Shown: positions 12,391 through 28,799 of the stretch, in pieces | Layout of the letters: the number at the start of each line of letters is the position of its first letter | Numbering within the stretch: position 1 is the first letter of the stretch | NCBI RefSeq assembly: GCF_958298935.1 | Contig: NC_084927.1 | Location: 33,794,501-33,858,500 of the forward strand | Origin: Phragmites australis | Lineage: Eukaryota > Streptophyta > Magnoliopsida > Poales > Poaceae | Direction: 5' to 3' | Length of the DNA stretch: 64,000 nt | Notes under the pieces: model-generated | Told to the model about the DNA's origin: nothing | What the model saw: the letters and a program-made list of their open reading frames with translations, nothing else | Databases searched by the model: none | Program-made: the position numbers and the translations under genes

Positions 12391-14098
12391 TGTTCGAAAA
12401 CATCGCGCGCAAGCGAAAGCAGATTCCCTATCAGAATTCAGACGCCGAGATCGATTTCTTGCTCACATCACTTGCAGTGTGTTTGGTGTCTGAATTTTCT
12501 CCCGTTTAGTTCCATGATAACTGTAATCTTAAAAAAAGTGTACTCGATTGTAGTCATCTATATTTTCTGTTTATATAAGCGGATATAAATATACAGCATC
12601 ATTTTAACATTTTAGCTTTATTTATTATCCTAACTAAATGGATGCAGGTATGCTAACGAACTCACTTATCAGTATAATAAAATTATATTCTTATAAATAA
12701 CTAATCGCAATCTCAACTCTTACATCTGCTTATACGATTTTAGATTCAATCAACCAAAAAAATCAAATAAATCTATCCAAACAAATACAATCAATCAAAC
12801 ATTCTTCTTTTTAACACGTATAATTCCAATTAATCTATTTTCTGTCAACTTACTTATACAGTATAGCTTTTCCAAACTCCATTAGAGCAAGCAAACCCAC
12901 AGGCCTCTTTTCTCCGGCCGGCCACGGGACCGACGCATGCAGGCGGGGGCATTCGCCCGTCCCGCATTTTGATGCCATCGCCATCCAATCCACACGGGCA
13001 CACACCACTCGCGCTGGCTTCGCATGTAACATACGGCCATTCCTGGCACTGGCGCGGCGCGCGTCCCCGCGCCACGGTGTGTGGTCAAAGTGGCAAATCA
13101 GGCGCGTCAGTGCCGGGTACGGGCCGCGCAGCCTTAGCTTCCGCTGCGTCGGGTTCCACGGCGATTTGGATCGTGCCGGGCGGGCGCGCGGACGTGCCTC
13201 GCCAATGCCACGGCCGGCCGGGTGAGGGAGGCCAGAGCGGCATGGCAGATGCGGAGGCCTGATATGCATGCAAGCGTATGGATCCAGTGCATGCGGTGCC
13301 CGCAACTTTTGATGACGGAGCTACAACCTATGTTAGTAGTAGCCCACTGTGCGGCCTGTGCCGAGCTTTGACTCCACCACCGGCTGGGCCTCTCGCGGGG
13401 GCAGGTCTCGCTGCAAACACGCGCTGGTACTGGAGCACTGGGCGCGCTAGTGGAGATAGATATGCATCGTTTCCTGCCTTCCTGGCTGTGTTTGTTCTCT
13501 CTGTTTTCGCGCTCGATGCGGTGCCAAAGAGAAGGATCGGGGTCGAAAACGACTAGACGGCTAGACTGTGTAGGTGCGTGTTTGTGGAGCGGATAGATCG
13601 AGGTTTTCCGATAAGAAAGCAGGCGCGAGCCCGAGCAAATCTTTGAGGAAAGGAGGCGCGCGGCACATTGCACCGAGACCGAGCCATGGGGGCTGGAGCC
13701 CGGAGGTGGATCACGCTGCCGTGCAGCCTTTCGGAAAAGGCCACTCGAGTCTGGTCCAGTTCCATCCAGTCGTGTTCACTCGACCGCGCCCGTCCGAACT
13801 CCGAGTGGACTGTCGCTACGTGCGTGACCGATTGGAGTCCACCCGTGGGAAGGGGTTGTGCAGACACAGTGCAGCTGTCCGGCCAGCCGAGCGACCACTA
13901 GTCGGCCCACCGGCGCCGTGATGACACGCACGAGACAGGGATGGCTATGCCGACGTCTCGTCAGGCTCGGGTTCTAATGCACGATTCGTGCACTTCTTTT
14001 CGCTAGCGAGGTTGCTCGGCTTTGCATCGGCCAATCGATGCACGCCAAGCTGATCGACGCCGTACAACCGGAGATCGATTGTAATGCATGGTCCTTTA
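12391..14098. other. Intergenic; GC-rich block 12.9-13.95 kb without a recognisable gene
   Basis: Several overlapping ORFs of 90-180 codons occur on both strands between 12.85 and 13.95 kb. They reflect high GC content and few stop codons. None shows a domain, family motif or consistent codon bias, and overlapping frames are equally open. 12.4-12.85 kb is AT-rich TE-like sequence. Confidence 0.35.
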
Positions 14099-14517
14099 GC
14101 CATCTCCGGTGACTACTCAAATTTTTATCCTCAAAAATATTATTACAGCATTCTCTATCAGTATTATAGCATCTCTTATTTTTCAATCTCCAGCAGCTAC
14201 TCTATTTCCTACCTTCTATTCTTTTTTTCTCGCTTATCCGCTGTCAGCCTTTGTGAACAGTGTTAATGCAGTAGTGGTACAGTACACGGCGCGTTTTTCT
14301 GCATCCGGACCCACTGTCAGTCCATATAAACAGTGCGCTACAGTACTGCTACAGTATACATGCTGTTATAGCAGCCCGCAAAAATACAGACCATCTCTCC
14401 GTAACACTGTAGCGTCACTGTAGCACTGGATGGGGGCAGCTGCTGGAGTGCGATTTCCAGTGCTACGATACTTACGGAGTACTGTAGCACTGGATACGGG
14501 TGCTGCTACAGATGGTC
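14099..14517 (+). mobile_element. Tourist-like MITE of the CTGTAGC family, copy 1
   Basis: The element runs from GCCATCTCCGGTGAC to its inverse-like end CTACAGATGGTC, flanked by TTA on both sides (14096-14098 and 14518-14520), the target duplication of PIF/Harbinger elements. The 5' half is AT-rich (ATTATTACAGCATTC). The 3' half is a run of CTGTAGCACT/ACAGTAC motifs. It aligns along most of its length with the reverse complement of 23768-24130. Confidence 0.65.
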
Positions 14518-16550
14518 TTAGATCGCGCTGGTTGCTACTACGTACGTACTGTGTGTCGGTGAGCGAGATTGGTTGCACGATGCTAAGCATGCAGCCTTTT
14601 TAGCTCCTGTTAATGAACAGGCAGCTCTCTGGACCGGGACACCTGATGCTGATAGTGCTGATCAGGCCGATTTCACTTTTCCTTTTGTTCTTTTTCGTAA
14701 GGATTTTTGCTTGCTTTGTCCTCCTCCGGCTCGGCCGTCAAATCGGTCGCGCCATTTTGAGACGGGGAGGGACGATCGATGCGGCATTGACCGTGTCAGG
14801 CGAAACGCACGGCCCTGAGAACTGAGAAGGAAAGTTGCTGCGCACCTGTGTCGCTCGCTTTTGCATCGCTTATTAATTACCCTTCGATCTTTCCCTTTCC
14901 CCTGTCAAAGTACCACATCTTACGTACACGCGTGCTTCAAAAGGGCAGCTCCGGCCCAGTCGCTGCGAAGATTAGTACCGGGGGCGTCAATGCGTGTGCA
15001 TGCATGCAACCGTCTGGTCCGTGCACTCGCGAGGTCGCGATCTACGCAGCCCGCAGCTTCTTTTTCATCGAAGCGTGTATGGCGTACCGGGCGTGGCAGG
15101 CTTGTCTGTCACCCGCAACGTTTGGGCATGTCTCATGTGACCAAGTCGCACACATCGGTCGGCACGTGCGCGGCATAGGCAGCACGGAGACAAGCAGTAG
15201 TGTGCCAGTGTCAAGCCGTCCCGTGCTATGTCTCCACTGCTCGGCACGGGCAGACGGGCTCCTGGACCATGTACTATTGGGGCAGTTATTTGCTCAGTGA
15301 TGGATGCTTAATTCGGCAAGTCCCTGTGGTACTACAAGTCTACAAGGTCAGTTGTTTGGCTATGAGTGGGAAATGGAGACACCGGTACGTACGTACAAAC
15401 AAAAATTCGCTGCTCCATCTCTAGATCATTCCATCTATCAAGTTCAAACTGCAGTATATCAGCCAGACAACCACAATCGACAGTTGAGAAGAAAAGCTTC
15501 CCCAGCGAACAGAATGAATGGTCAGATTAAAAAGAAGCGCGGCTCATAGAGAGATCAAGGACAAGAATAATAACTAATCTCCACAAACTAAACATGAGCA
15601 CTTTTTCCATAACAATACAAGGATCTATTATATTACTATTTGAGGAGAAAAATAGCCACTATGTTCACTCTAAAAGTTATAAAATTACCAAGTTAGTAAA
15701 AAAAAAAATATCCAAATTATTCATTATTATGAACATCTAACGGTCTAGATTAGATCAAATAGATCATATCAAATACGATTAATAAATAACTAAATTTAGA
15801 AATCAAATAGTCAATATCAAATACGATTAATAAATACATAAATTAGGGATTAAAAATTATAAAAAATCACCAGTTCGATTTCCATACAAGTTGGAAAGCA
15901 AAATGTGTAAATAAAGAGTTTAAATAAAATAAAATAATAGATAATAAAATTGAGGTTATAATAGAAAAATAAGGATCCATATCAAATAGTATTACAAATC
16001 AAATTATTATAAAAATCAATTACCTAAATAAAGAGTGTATGTAAAATACAATTAATCAATAGCTAGAATTCATAATAAAAAAATTAAAATTCCTACTAAG
16101 ATAATATATTAAGAAGTGCAGTGTAACTTAAGTTCGCCGCATGAAACAGACATGAGGCAAAGCTAACATATTCAGATTTTGGTTTAATTATCTACAGAAA
16201 TGCACGATTTTAACAGTATACAAATTAAAACAATACGTATATACGATTCAGATACAATTTAAAACATAAATAATTTTCTTTTTCATTAATATATTTTTAA
16301 TCTCTTCTTCTCGTTTTACACACTTTGTAACTGAATGACACTACCTCATAAAAACTAAAAAACTAATTTTTAGTCAAAGATTATCGTATAGACCATCTTG
16401 CTAGTTACAAACAAAACGAGATTCGTTGTGTAGCACTTTGTGCAAATGAGCAGGTATGATCATGGAAGCACGGGATTGCCATGAATAAGACATCATCGGT
16501 GTAATACATTTATCTTACAGATTACTTCAAGTATATACAAGGTTTCAGCA
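14518..16550. other. Intergenic, no gene seen
   Basis: 14.5-15.55 kb is moderately GC-rich with only unsupported ORFs (the longest, 150 codons at 14848-15300, has no domain). 15.55-16.5 kb is AT-rich with repeated AATCAAATA-like strings and no coding signal. It probably separates the 3' end of COLD1 from the upstream TE-rich spacer. Confidence 0.4.
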
Positions 16551-17118
16551 GAAGACCATGAATAATAATACTACCTTTCCAAGTTGTCACAAATGTTACA
16601 CATGTAACCGCCAAAAGAATATTGAAGATACATCAAACCCCTACCATCCTCGGGCACTAGTCTCAAGCTATTTTACAAAGTCACACTCCATTCCTAATAT
16701 GGGCTTCCTCACTTGTCTGGGTCAAAAAAATAATAAGCATGTGCAGACAACATTACAATGAATCCCATTACAGCATCTTCACACATGATTCTGATGATTG
16801 CTATAACAGTGCGGGGAAGACTAGTAAACTTCCATACGAGGAACTGTTTAGCATGAATCAATGCTGCCGGGTAACATATTACGAAATAAAGAGAGTCCTT
16901 CGAATTAACGATGTATTATGTTCTGTAACTGTGTATGTAGGGTCTATCAAGAAACAGCACCTTTGGAAAGTGTGGTAGAAAAAACGGGTCAACCTGACAA
17001 AACAAGCAGGATAATATCAACAGAAGTCAGAACATCCAATTGATGCAGTGTGAAGGATAAACACATACCTTGGACAAATAGTGGTTAAAAGACAATATGC
17101 ACAAGTGGGACAAACGCA

Positions 17119-20922
<3,804 letters not shown>

Positions 20923-21190
20923 CTCTCTCGCGCTCTCTGTATCCCCCACGCGCCGCAGGTGCGGAGCCGGCTGTTACAGACCTCAGTCGCGGCACCCGCG
21001 CCGGCGGCACGCGTAGAAGGGGGTTTCGGCCGGGGACGGAGTCGGAGTCGGAGTCGGATCTCGTGGGAATGGGCGGAGGCGTCTCCCGCACCGCCGTCGC
21101 CTGCCCCCGCGGTGATGTGTTGATCGTGGGCCGGGCTAGATTTCGAGCGCAAGGGCTAGCCAGCGGTTGAAGTAACGGTAACGCCTTTGC
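20923..21190 (-). promoter_or_regulatory. GC-rich 5' leader/proximal promoter of COLD1
   Basis: GC-rich sequence directly upstream of the COLD1 start contains a short GACTCC hexamer repeat (about 21037-21060). No TATA box is obvious. An upstream in-frame ATG at 20949-20947 would add nine residues. Composition falls abruptly to AT-rich at about 21190, marking the edge of the gene. Confidence 0.35.
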
Positions 21191-21224
21191 ATGCGTACGC
21201 CTTCTCAGTTTCTTTAATCGAACC

Positions 21225-22240
21225 TTTTTACCTTTATATTTTCTAAATAAAAAATTTGAAATATATGTATCCGTTTTGAAAAATTACAACGTTGGAATCA
21301 CAGATTCCTTTTCCTTTATTCTATCATAGTACAACTTATATTTTTATCATCCTCTACATCACATAATTTTTATAATATATTGAATTTTAAAGTATTAGAA
21401 TGTAATTTTTTTTCATTTTTAAACCTGTTCCGGTTTCCCTTACAAAGAGTTTATATCTGTAATTTTCAAAATTAAAGTGTATATTTGCAAAAAAAAACAA
21501 TTAAAATATATATAAATGCTTCTTTAATCGGCACTATGCGGGCTTCAGCTGTGATGTATTCCTCATGGGCCAGCCTCAAAAAGGCCCACAGATTAACTTC
21601 CGCTGCCAAGCAATTTCAATGGGAAGATATTTTTTATTTTATATTTCAAAAATAAAAAAAATGCAAAACTACATGCCCGTTTAATTTTTTTTATCAAAAT
21701 AGGCTATTGTCGCTTTTCAACCGAACGATAGGTTTTAAAAAATAAAGATGTCATCCTTCCAACCAGCGACAAATTAAAAAATATTATATTCTATTACTCT
21801 CAAAATTCAAAGCACTATTGAAATTATCATGAAATAATCTAAAAATGTATATTATAGAGAATAGTATGATATAGCTCTTAAAAAATTCAAACAAAAATAT
21901 GATATTTACAATGTGTATAATAAAATTTCTATTTTTTGTTTCTCATTGTAAAAGTAATTTTTTGAGTTGATTTTTTTGATATATTCTACCATCCTCTACA
22001 GTATATTTTTTCCATAAAAAATATGACTTTCGATAGTGTTTTGAATTTTAAGAGTAATGAAACGTAATGTTTTTTTAATTAATTTTTAACATGTCACCCG
22101 TTAAAAGAACGATGTCTTTATTTTTTAAATCTATCGCGGATTGGAAGGGCGAAAATAGCTATTTTTGTAATTTTTTCAAACTGACTCGTAGTTTTACAAT
22201 TTTTATGATTTTCAAAATATAAAAAATAGAAAAACTCCTC
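21225..22240. repeat. Large imperfect foldback (inverted repeat) with an extra half-copy
   Basis: Two arms of roughly 300 bp, about 21630-21935 and 21945-22235, are imperfect reverse complements meeting near 21940. Examples are ATAAAGATGTCATCCTTCCA on the left and TGGAAGGGCG with ATGTCTTTATTTTTTAAA on the right, and TTACAATG with CATTGTAAAA at the centre. A further related arm lies at 21225-21530 (CATCCTCTAC, then AGTATTAGAATGTAATTTTT). The structure is that of a foldback transposon or long-hairpin MITE. There is no coding capacity. Confidence 0.6.
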
Positions 22241-23767
22241 AATGGGAATATAGACTCATTGGGCTGGCCTAATAATCTAATACCACGGGACAGCAAGACC
22301 GGCTTTGTGGGGATTCGTATCTTTTAATTTTGTTAAAGTAATGTTAGAAAAATAAATAGTGTTATGATATTAGCTCTCATGAACCGTTAGATATGAAACG
22401 AACGTAATAGATTGTATGTTATAGTAGCTTATAAACAGTAAATTGTTACAGTAATAATAACAGGATATTAATCACGTAGACTTAAATTACTGTACATTTA
22501 GATAACTTTATGAGTTTCATAAAGTTAGTACCCTTTGTGGTTCTGTAGTGTCGTCGTCATGTTCTCTCTGAGTCACTGGCCCAGATAAGTATGGGCCCAT
22601 TGTTCTTCACGTGGACTTCTTGTCGTGACTAGTTATCGGGTTTCGGATCAGGAAATGGAGGATGATTCATTTCGTCGGGACTATCGATCCGTACCGTACG
22701 ATGGTGACCACTGCTGCATGCCGTGGAAAGTGGGAACGCAACGACTGGCTTTTCTCCCTGGGTCTCATTCGCTTATTTGCTAGATAAAAAAGGTTAGTAT
22801 TCTATTTATGATCCTCTGCAACGTGTATAGACTCAAGAAGTTCGTATGTCACTCTAAACAGCAATTACCAGTTACTGAAACTCTTGTAGCGAAACGGATA
22901 CGACATCATTGCATCCCGTGTCCCAACCAAATCCAGCAACGGCACGCGACACAAGGCAGCAACTAGAAACAATCTGGCTAGCTGGATAGATCGCACGCAC
23001 CATCAATCCGTGGGACCGTGAGTGCTTTCTAGTCACAGCCATTTCAATTTTATATTTTTTTTTCATCCACTGATAAAAAATCGAAATTCATGAAACTACG
23101 GTTATTTTTTCTCCACTCTGTGAGTCTCACGTGAGTGAAAAAATTCGAAAATTAAATATTTCATTTTCATTCTAAAATTCACAAAGTTTTACTAAAATTT
23201 GGACCCTAAGTCACCACCAACCCGAAGTTCTTTTAATTTTATGCAAATCACACTCACATGTGCGCACACACACCTATGAATATATGTACGTATGCACACA
23301 CTACCCCTATGAACGCTTACGAGAGATTGGATTGATAGATATTGAGATTGATAAATCCATTATAAACACCTCGTTGGTGACGAGAATATCTTCTACTACT
23401 AAAAGAATAATTAACCGTAAATAGGAGTACTTATGCTGAGTAGAAGACTTAAAGCCAAATGAATAAGTATCACCATAAGAACCTAACCAAACCAACTGGC
23501 GCTCAGTTCGCCCACCAACCCAAAGTTCAACGACCTAACTTCGCCCAGCACCAGAATGGCACCGATGTGCCCTCCTCCTCGCGCGATCCCGACCGGTCCG
23601 CAGTAGCCTGTGCGCGCACACGACCATCGATCGTAGATGGTCGTGCCGGGGGATGCGAAACCACGTACGACGCGGGCGTTTCCCCTGAACGTCATCACCA
23701 ATCCACCCGAACGTGCGCGAACAACCACATGCGCCGGCACCAGTATCCCAATCCAACCACGGTGTTA
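22241..23767. other. Intergenic, no gene seen; retroelement-like tail at 23.2-23.46 kb
   Basis: AT-rich spacer. 23225-23460 has the CACACACACCTATGAA and CCTCGTTGGTGACGAG wording typical of a very common grass interspersed repeat (LINE/SINE 3' ends). A related sequence occurs in reverse near 29880-30010. The open stretch at 23460-23820 lacks any domain. Confidence 0.35.
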
Positions 23768-24130
23768 AGGCCATCTCCAGCAGAGAAGGCATTTTTGCAG
23801 ATTCGGCTGCTACAGTGATTTGCGGTGTACTGCTCACGTGCTGTAGCAACTCCGGCTAAATCGGTATCCGGTGCTACAGTGCTACTGCTCATAGAGACTG
23901 ACAGTGATCTGAAGGAAGGAAGCAACGTCTGTACTGTAGCAACGCTGTAGCTGTACTGTTCACAGAGTTTGACAGCGGGTTCGGAGAGAAAAAAAAGAGG
24001 AGTAGAAGTTAGAAAGTAGGGTAACTACTGAAGATGAAAAAAATAAAGGATATTGTAATAGTGATAGGGGATGCTGTAATAGTATTTTTAGAATAAAAAT
24101 TTGAGATAGCTGCTGAAGATAGCGTAAGGC
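23768..24130 (-). mobile_element. Tourist-like MITE of the CTGTAGC family, copy 2
   Basis: It starts AGGCCATCTCCAGCAG and ends TGCTGAAGATAGCG. In reverse complement it follows copy 1 (14099-14517) through the CTGTAGC-rich half and the AT-rich half (ACTATTACAGCATCC, then CTATCTCAAATTTTTAT). It is about 50 bp shorter than copy 1 because copy 1 carries more repetitions of the CTGTAGCACT motif. TTA precedes the left end. Confidence 0.6.
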
Positions 24131-24534
24131 CCCGTCCCGAACATGATGCGAATTGCACCAGCCAACGTACGTTTCGCTCACCTGCCGGTCCATCGTATAC
24201 TTGAAGCACAAAGAAAGCACACACGACCATCTGGGATCCTAATACTACGACCTCTTTATGTGAACATTCGTTTTTTTCTACTCTGTTTCACATACATAGA
24301 TCCATATCATCCTCAATAACAATTGCCACCTACTGAGAGTGGAAATTGAACAATTATCCCCATTTATACCCAGCCCCTTTATGCCGGGCTCAACCGTGCT
24401 TCGTCTGCTGCCAAGACCAGCAAGTGCTTGCATGACCCTTCGTCCAGGGTTACAGCCTGTTTCTCCACCAACTGTGGAAGCTTTGCGCCGATGTCTTTTT
24501 TCATTTCAGCACAAGCCGTCCCATAATTCTGGAA

Positions 24535-25107
24535 CTAAGCACGCAAGTACACAACGGAGTCATTTCCAATTCTAAGCATAAGCAGAACGCAACATCCAGC
24601 CCGATCTCGAGGACGCGACGAACTCTCAGTGTTCGCGTCCTGCCGGCGGACGTTGAGCAGCGACACCCTCGCGTTCACAAGCGCCCGGCAGCCGTTCGCC
24701 GCCACGACGCACTCCTCCAGCCTCCACAACCATTCCATGGCTGCCTCTTTTGCACCGGGTTCGGATTCGCCGGCAGCGAGGACCACCGTGCACCGCCGCA
24801 ACCGAAGGAAGTCGGCCACTGCAGGGACCTCTGCCGGAGGGACTGCCATTGGAGACGTTGTTGCGCACGAGGCCGACGAGCTGGAGGTGGAAGCTACCCG
24901 GGCGAAGATGGTGGCGGCCGCGACGGCCTCGGCTAGCGCTGCCTCGCCGGAGTCGGACGTTGCGGCAGATCCAGCATTATTGCGCTGTTCTTCTCGAAAC
25001 CCCTGCCTTCTGACGGGTCCCCATGAGCCGATGTACCATGTTCCGTTCCGTCTCAGCACGTCAAAGCCATCATAAGCAACAAGCAAAGGCACGTTAAAAG
25101 ATGCCAA
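24535..25107 (-). pseudogene. DUF241-like C-terminal fragment, probably decayed
   Basis: A 190-codon open frame includes an Ala-rich segment (EALAEAVAAATIFARV) and LEECVVAANGCRALVNARVS followed by LLNV. This recalls the C-terminal signature of plant DUF241 proteins (LExCI...RxLxxTRVSLLNIL). Family members are usually over 250 aa and end just after this motif. Here the N-terminal half is missing and about 35 unrelated residues follow, which suggests a frameshift or truncation. Function of the family is poorly known. It could instead be a chance ORF in GC-rich DNA, since the opposite strand is also open for 148 codons. Confidence 0.35.
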
Positions 25108-25667
25108 TATGCCATGACGCGTTCGCTCCAGGATTGCACCTTAAGCTAGCTCGATCCATCTCCGGCGGGGAAAGGGGATCGGACACTCCGACTTGCCGCC
25201 GCGACGAAGCAAGGGATTCTACTGTTCCCGGATAATGTAAAGTACAGGGACTAAAATGATTCAAGGGCGTCTCATTGATTTACTGATGCACGCAGCGAAA
25301 AACCTTTGACATGCAACAGAGACAAAGGTAATGATGGAGTAATAGGAAACGGAGCTTTTAATATTAAGGTCGAACAACGGTGCCATGACGAGCTTCATAC
25401 AACAATTCGGATAGGGTGAACAGTTTAGCATGAAATAAAATAAATTCATTACAGAAGCATATTGTTCAGAGAATCAGAGGAGCGTAATACAAGTAGTGAA
25501 GTATTTGTTGAGGCCTCACGATGTGGCGAGGTCAGATCCAAAGAGTCGTCAGCTCTGCGACACTGGGATGATCCACATGGCACTCACTCATCTGCAACGA
25601 TTCGAGGTTGTACTGGATTAGAACATTTGCGTATCAACATACTCAAAACCGAGAAGGATGCGTGAAC

Positions 25668-28600
25668 TTACCGGGTTTGTACGCCCTTCGGCGATCGGGA
25701 GCTGGTGTTGGAAAAGTCAGAGGTTGCCGTCGGAATGGAGATCGAGAGCTGAGTTGCCGAGAAGGAGGCGAGGCCGTTGTCGTCGGCTAGCTCCGGCCAG
25801 GAGTCCCTCGCCTTGGGCCACTCGTCGAAGAAGGGGCGCAGCGTCTGGTTCTCCTGCTTCGCGGAGTTGACAGTTACAAAGTCGCTCCCGAAGAAAGAGA
25901 GCGGCTCTTTCTCCGTCTTCGGCAGCGAGCAGACGGTGCTCTCGTCCAGGCCACTCAGCGTGCCAAACAGAGGGTAGCTTGAGACTTGAAATGCAGAGGT
26001 TTCAGACGGCAGCTGGCACCACGAGTTGTCGACCGGGGTATCCATGGCTCCAGAAAAGAGCTGGTTATATCGCATTCCAAAAGCAGAAGGCCTGAATTTT
26101 ATAAAATTCAAGAAGGTCAGAAAACGTGTATAAAATTGTTGTTCAAAATATGAGACAAGTGTATAAGGAGGCATCTGATGGAGTGTTCAGGAAACACTAA
26201 ATGCTCGCAAATAATGACTTGATCTAACAGTCGATTGCAAGAATTCGAACGCACACAAAGAAGCATTTCATTACCAGTTCATACAGACATAACTGAATTG
26301 TTTCAGTGTATACAGAAGTTGCAGAATTATGATGTAGTAGTCTAACTAGGCTTCACATATTCAGTCAGTTTTGAAGTAGCTGTTCAGAAAAAAGAAAAAG
26401 GGAAAAAAAAGAAGAAGGAAACGAATCATCCAAGCAAAAAAAAAAACATCATGGACCAACTGCACCGCAAGTAACACTACAATGGCAGAGCTTCGGTAAA
26501 GTGTGTAAACTTACAAGTACTGTACTGAAGAGAGCAAAAAAGTTTCGGCATGGTCGTGCAAAAGGAGATGGGCGTCCGGTATCGTGTTAGCCTTTTCAGA
26601 TAGGTAGGTTTCAGTTTCAGGCACAGGGATGAGTCGTTCCCGGCCAGAAAAGCAGAAACGGATCAGCTCTGCCGACATTTCCAGTCCGGCACCAAGCAAG
26701 AAGCACAAGAAAAAACAGCAGCAGTTCGCAGAAGAACAGAGAAGCAAAATAAATGCGAGGTCTAGGGTAGCGCAGGAAGAGAGTAGCAGGCACTAGCTCT
26801 GAGCATAGAGCCCAGACACAAGACATCTTTGCAGTCAGGATGTGTTTTCGATCTAGTGAAGATCGAACATCCTGCTCTGCGCAAACAAAAAAGCACCACT
26901 CACTCCACTCTAAAAACTACTACGCCACTCTTCGAATTCCAATCTTTTCAGGCTAAAATCTGGTCCCAGAAAGCATGGCCAGAGCAACGAAAGCAGCCTA
27001 AGCACAGATCGCTGAGTTCTTGTGGCAGTGCAAAGTGCAGACAGACAGATGATTTTAGTAAGCACGGAGCACTAAAAAGTGCTGCAGTATTAGTGTGATC
27101 ATCTAGTGAGTGGTGATTCAATGAAGCGCAATAATGGAAACATCAGAAACTAGCAGACATTCATCATCAGTGGCATCCGTGATCCGCCTGACACTGATCA
27201 GGTAGCTAAAAACCACTGGTGAACAAACAGTATGGCAGAGCCTGCAGACAACTTAATAAAAGTCACCTGAGATCTTTGCTCCCTCCGCCAGCAGCAGTCG
27301 CGTAAGGAGCAGCACTGTCCATGTACAGCCGAGCAGTAGAACCCAAGCCGAACGTGCCAGCCGCACCGCCGCCACGGCCACCGTTGCCGGCTATCGCAGG
27401 GTACAGCGAGTGGTTCTGGAAGCCGCCGGCGGGGTTGGCGGGCGCGGGGGGCTGCAGGGAGTGCGGTGCGGCGACGAGCTGCGCTTCCACAGGCTTTCTT
27501 GAACGGTTGCGGCCCCGGTGCATGTGGCGCTCGCAGTACTTGGAGTCCGGGGCGGCCTCCTTGGAGCACCGCCACTTCTTGCCGTCCGTACGCCGGCACC
27601 GCCCGGGCTCCGGGTCCACCTTCTTGCCGAAGTAGTGACCGTACCCAACTGCAAACCACACACGCAAGAACCAGCTCAATGATGCGATGCGCATACATGT
27701 ACGTACGAACACGAACACGTTTCACGTTTGTGTCGGTGCGTATTTGGAGGCCGGCGGGCGGCGGTGAAGCAATCCAGGAATGAGCACACTTTCCAATCAG
27801 ATGCAAGAATCCAAACGCAACGCGTCTAATCTTAGCAACCAGGCGGCAGCAAATATAGACATCATGAGTAGACCCGTCGCACTCAGCAGATGTAGATCTA
27901 CCCAGTCATTTTAGATTTTACCCTCAAGAAGATAAGAACGCATACGAATAATTTTTTTTGGAAAAGGTCGGAACTGTATTATTGGTCCATTAGATGCAGG
28001 ATGGCTTAATCGCAGCAGTGAGATGAGTGCGTGGTTAAGCACTTAACTCCCAACCACCAGACAGTTATAACCCCTACGAAAGGGACCGATCAATAAACTA
28101 GCCACCTCTTTTGGCCGGGGCCAAGTCTTGCGTCTATCTAATCCAATCAACCCAATAAAAAACTACATTAGCACATGAGGCTACGCTAGGCAAGAGCAAA
28201 TCAATCTTGAGCTGGGCACGAGCTTTGGATTAAAAAACGTGAACTTTCCTGGATCAAATCCAGGACGAGATTAACAAATGACCGGACCGGATTAACAAAC
28301 GGTGGGGAGCACACCTGAATCCCTCGATCCGAATAAACAACCAGGTCAAGGCATGGACGCTGTGCAATGGAAAAGCGATGTAGAAATAGAGAGGCGGAGG
28401 GAGACGTACGGGTATATTGATGGTTGACGAAGCCGCGGCGGATGGGGAGGAGGAGGTCCGGCGGGATGGGCACGCCGGCGACGAGGTACTTGTATATGAG
28501 CGCCTGCTGCTCCAGCTCCTCGTACTGCGCCGCCGTGAAGGTCGCCGGCCTCGCTGCCGCCCACCTCCCGCTCATCGTGTGCTGCTGCTGCGCGTCCTCC

Positions 28601-28796
28601 CCCACCCTGCGCGCACAAAACGCAGCAAGCTCGCCGCATGAGATACCTGCACGCCTTAGTTTAAAAAGCAAGCAAAGACGAGAACTTGCGTATGGAGTAT
28701 GGCTTACGAGGAGAGAGGGTAGGAGCGGCAGAAGGGGAGGAGGGTGGAGGTGCGGTGGTCGGCTGCCGGAGACAGGGAGGCAAAGGGCATCGCCAT
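25668..28796 (-). CDS. GRF3: Growth-regulating factor (GRF), OsGRF3-like; complete
   Basis: GRFs are plant transcription factors that pair with GIF co-activators through the QLQ domain and bind DNA through the WRC domain, promoting cell proliferation in leaves, stems and panicles. Four coding exons join in frame: 28796-28708, 28606-28410, 27648-27267, 26091-25668, giving 363 aa. The start [15 protein letters not shown] matches the family. QLQ lies at about residues 52-88 ([19 protein letters not shown]). WRC lies at about 107-153 ([15 protein letters not shown], then [19 protein letters not shown]). C-terminal FFD (RPFFDEWP) and TQL (ATQLSISIP) motifs are present. The TAA stop overlaps a GTAAGT-like string, so 3' UTR splicing is possible. 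A miR396 target site lies just after WRC. COLD1 lies about 4.7 kb further left on the same strand. Confidence 0.95.
27485..27506 (-). promoter_or_regulatory. miR396 target site in GRF mRNA
   Basis: On the coding strand this 22-nt stretch reads CCGTTCAAGAAAGC then CTGTGGAA. That is the conserved miR396 complementary site at the end of the WRC domain, encoding RSRKPVE. It implies post-transcriptional repression by miR396. No mismatch to the usual plant GRF site is seen. Confidence 0.9.
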
Positions 28797-28799
28797 ATA

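Noticed and set aside
12850..13305. 151-codon minus-strand ORF
   Set aside because: Same GC-rich patch; competing frames equally open and no family motif.
13134..13673. 179-codon minus-strand ORF
   Set aside because: GC-rich block with several overlapping open frames on both strands, no domain, no splice context, no consistent codon bias.
14848..15300. 150-codon plus-strand ORF
   Set aside because: No domain, no start context, and overlapping 105-codon ORF in another frame; judged chance.
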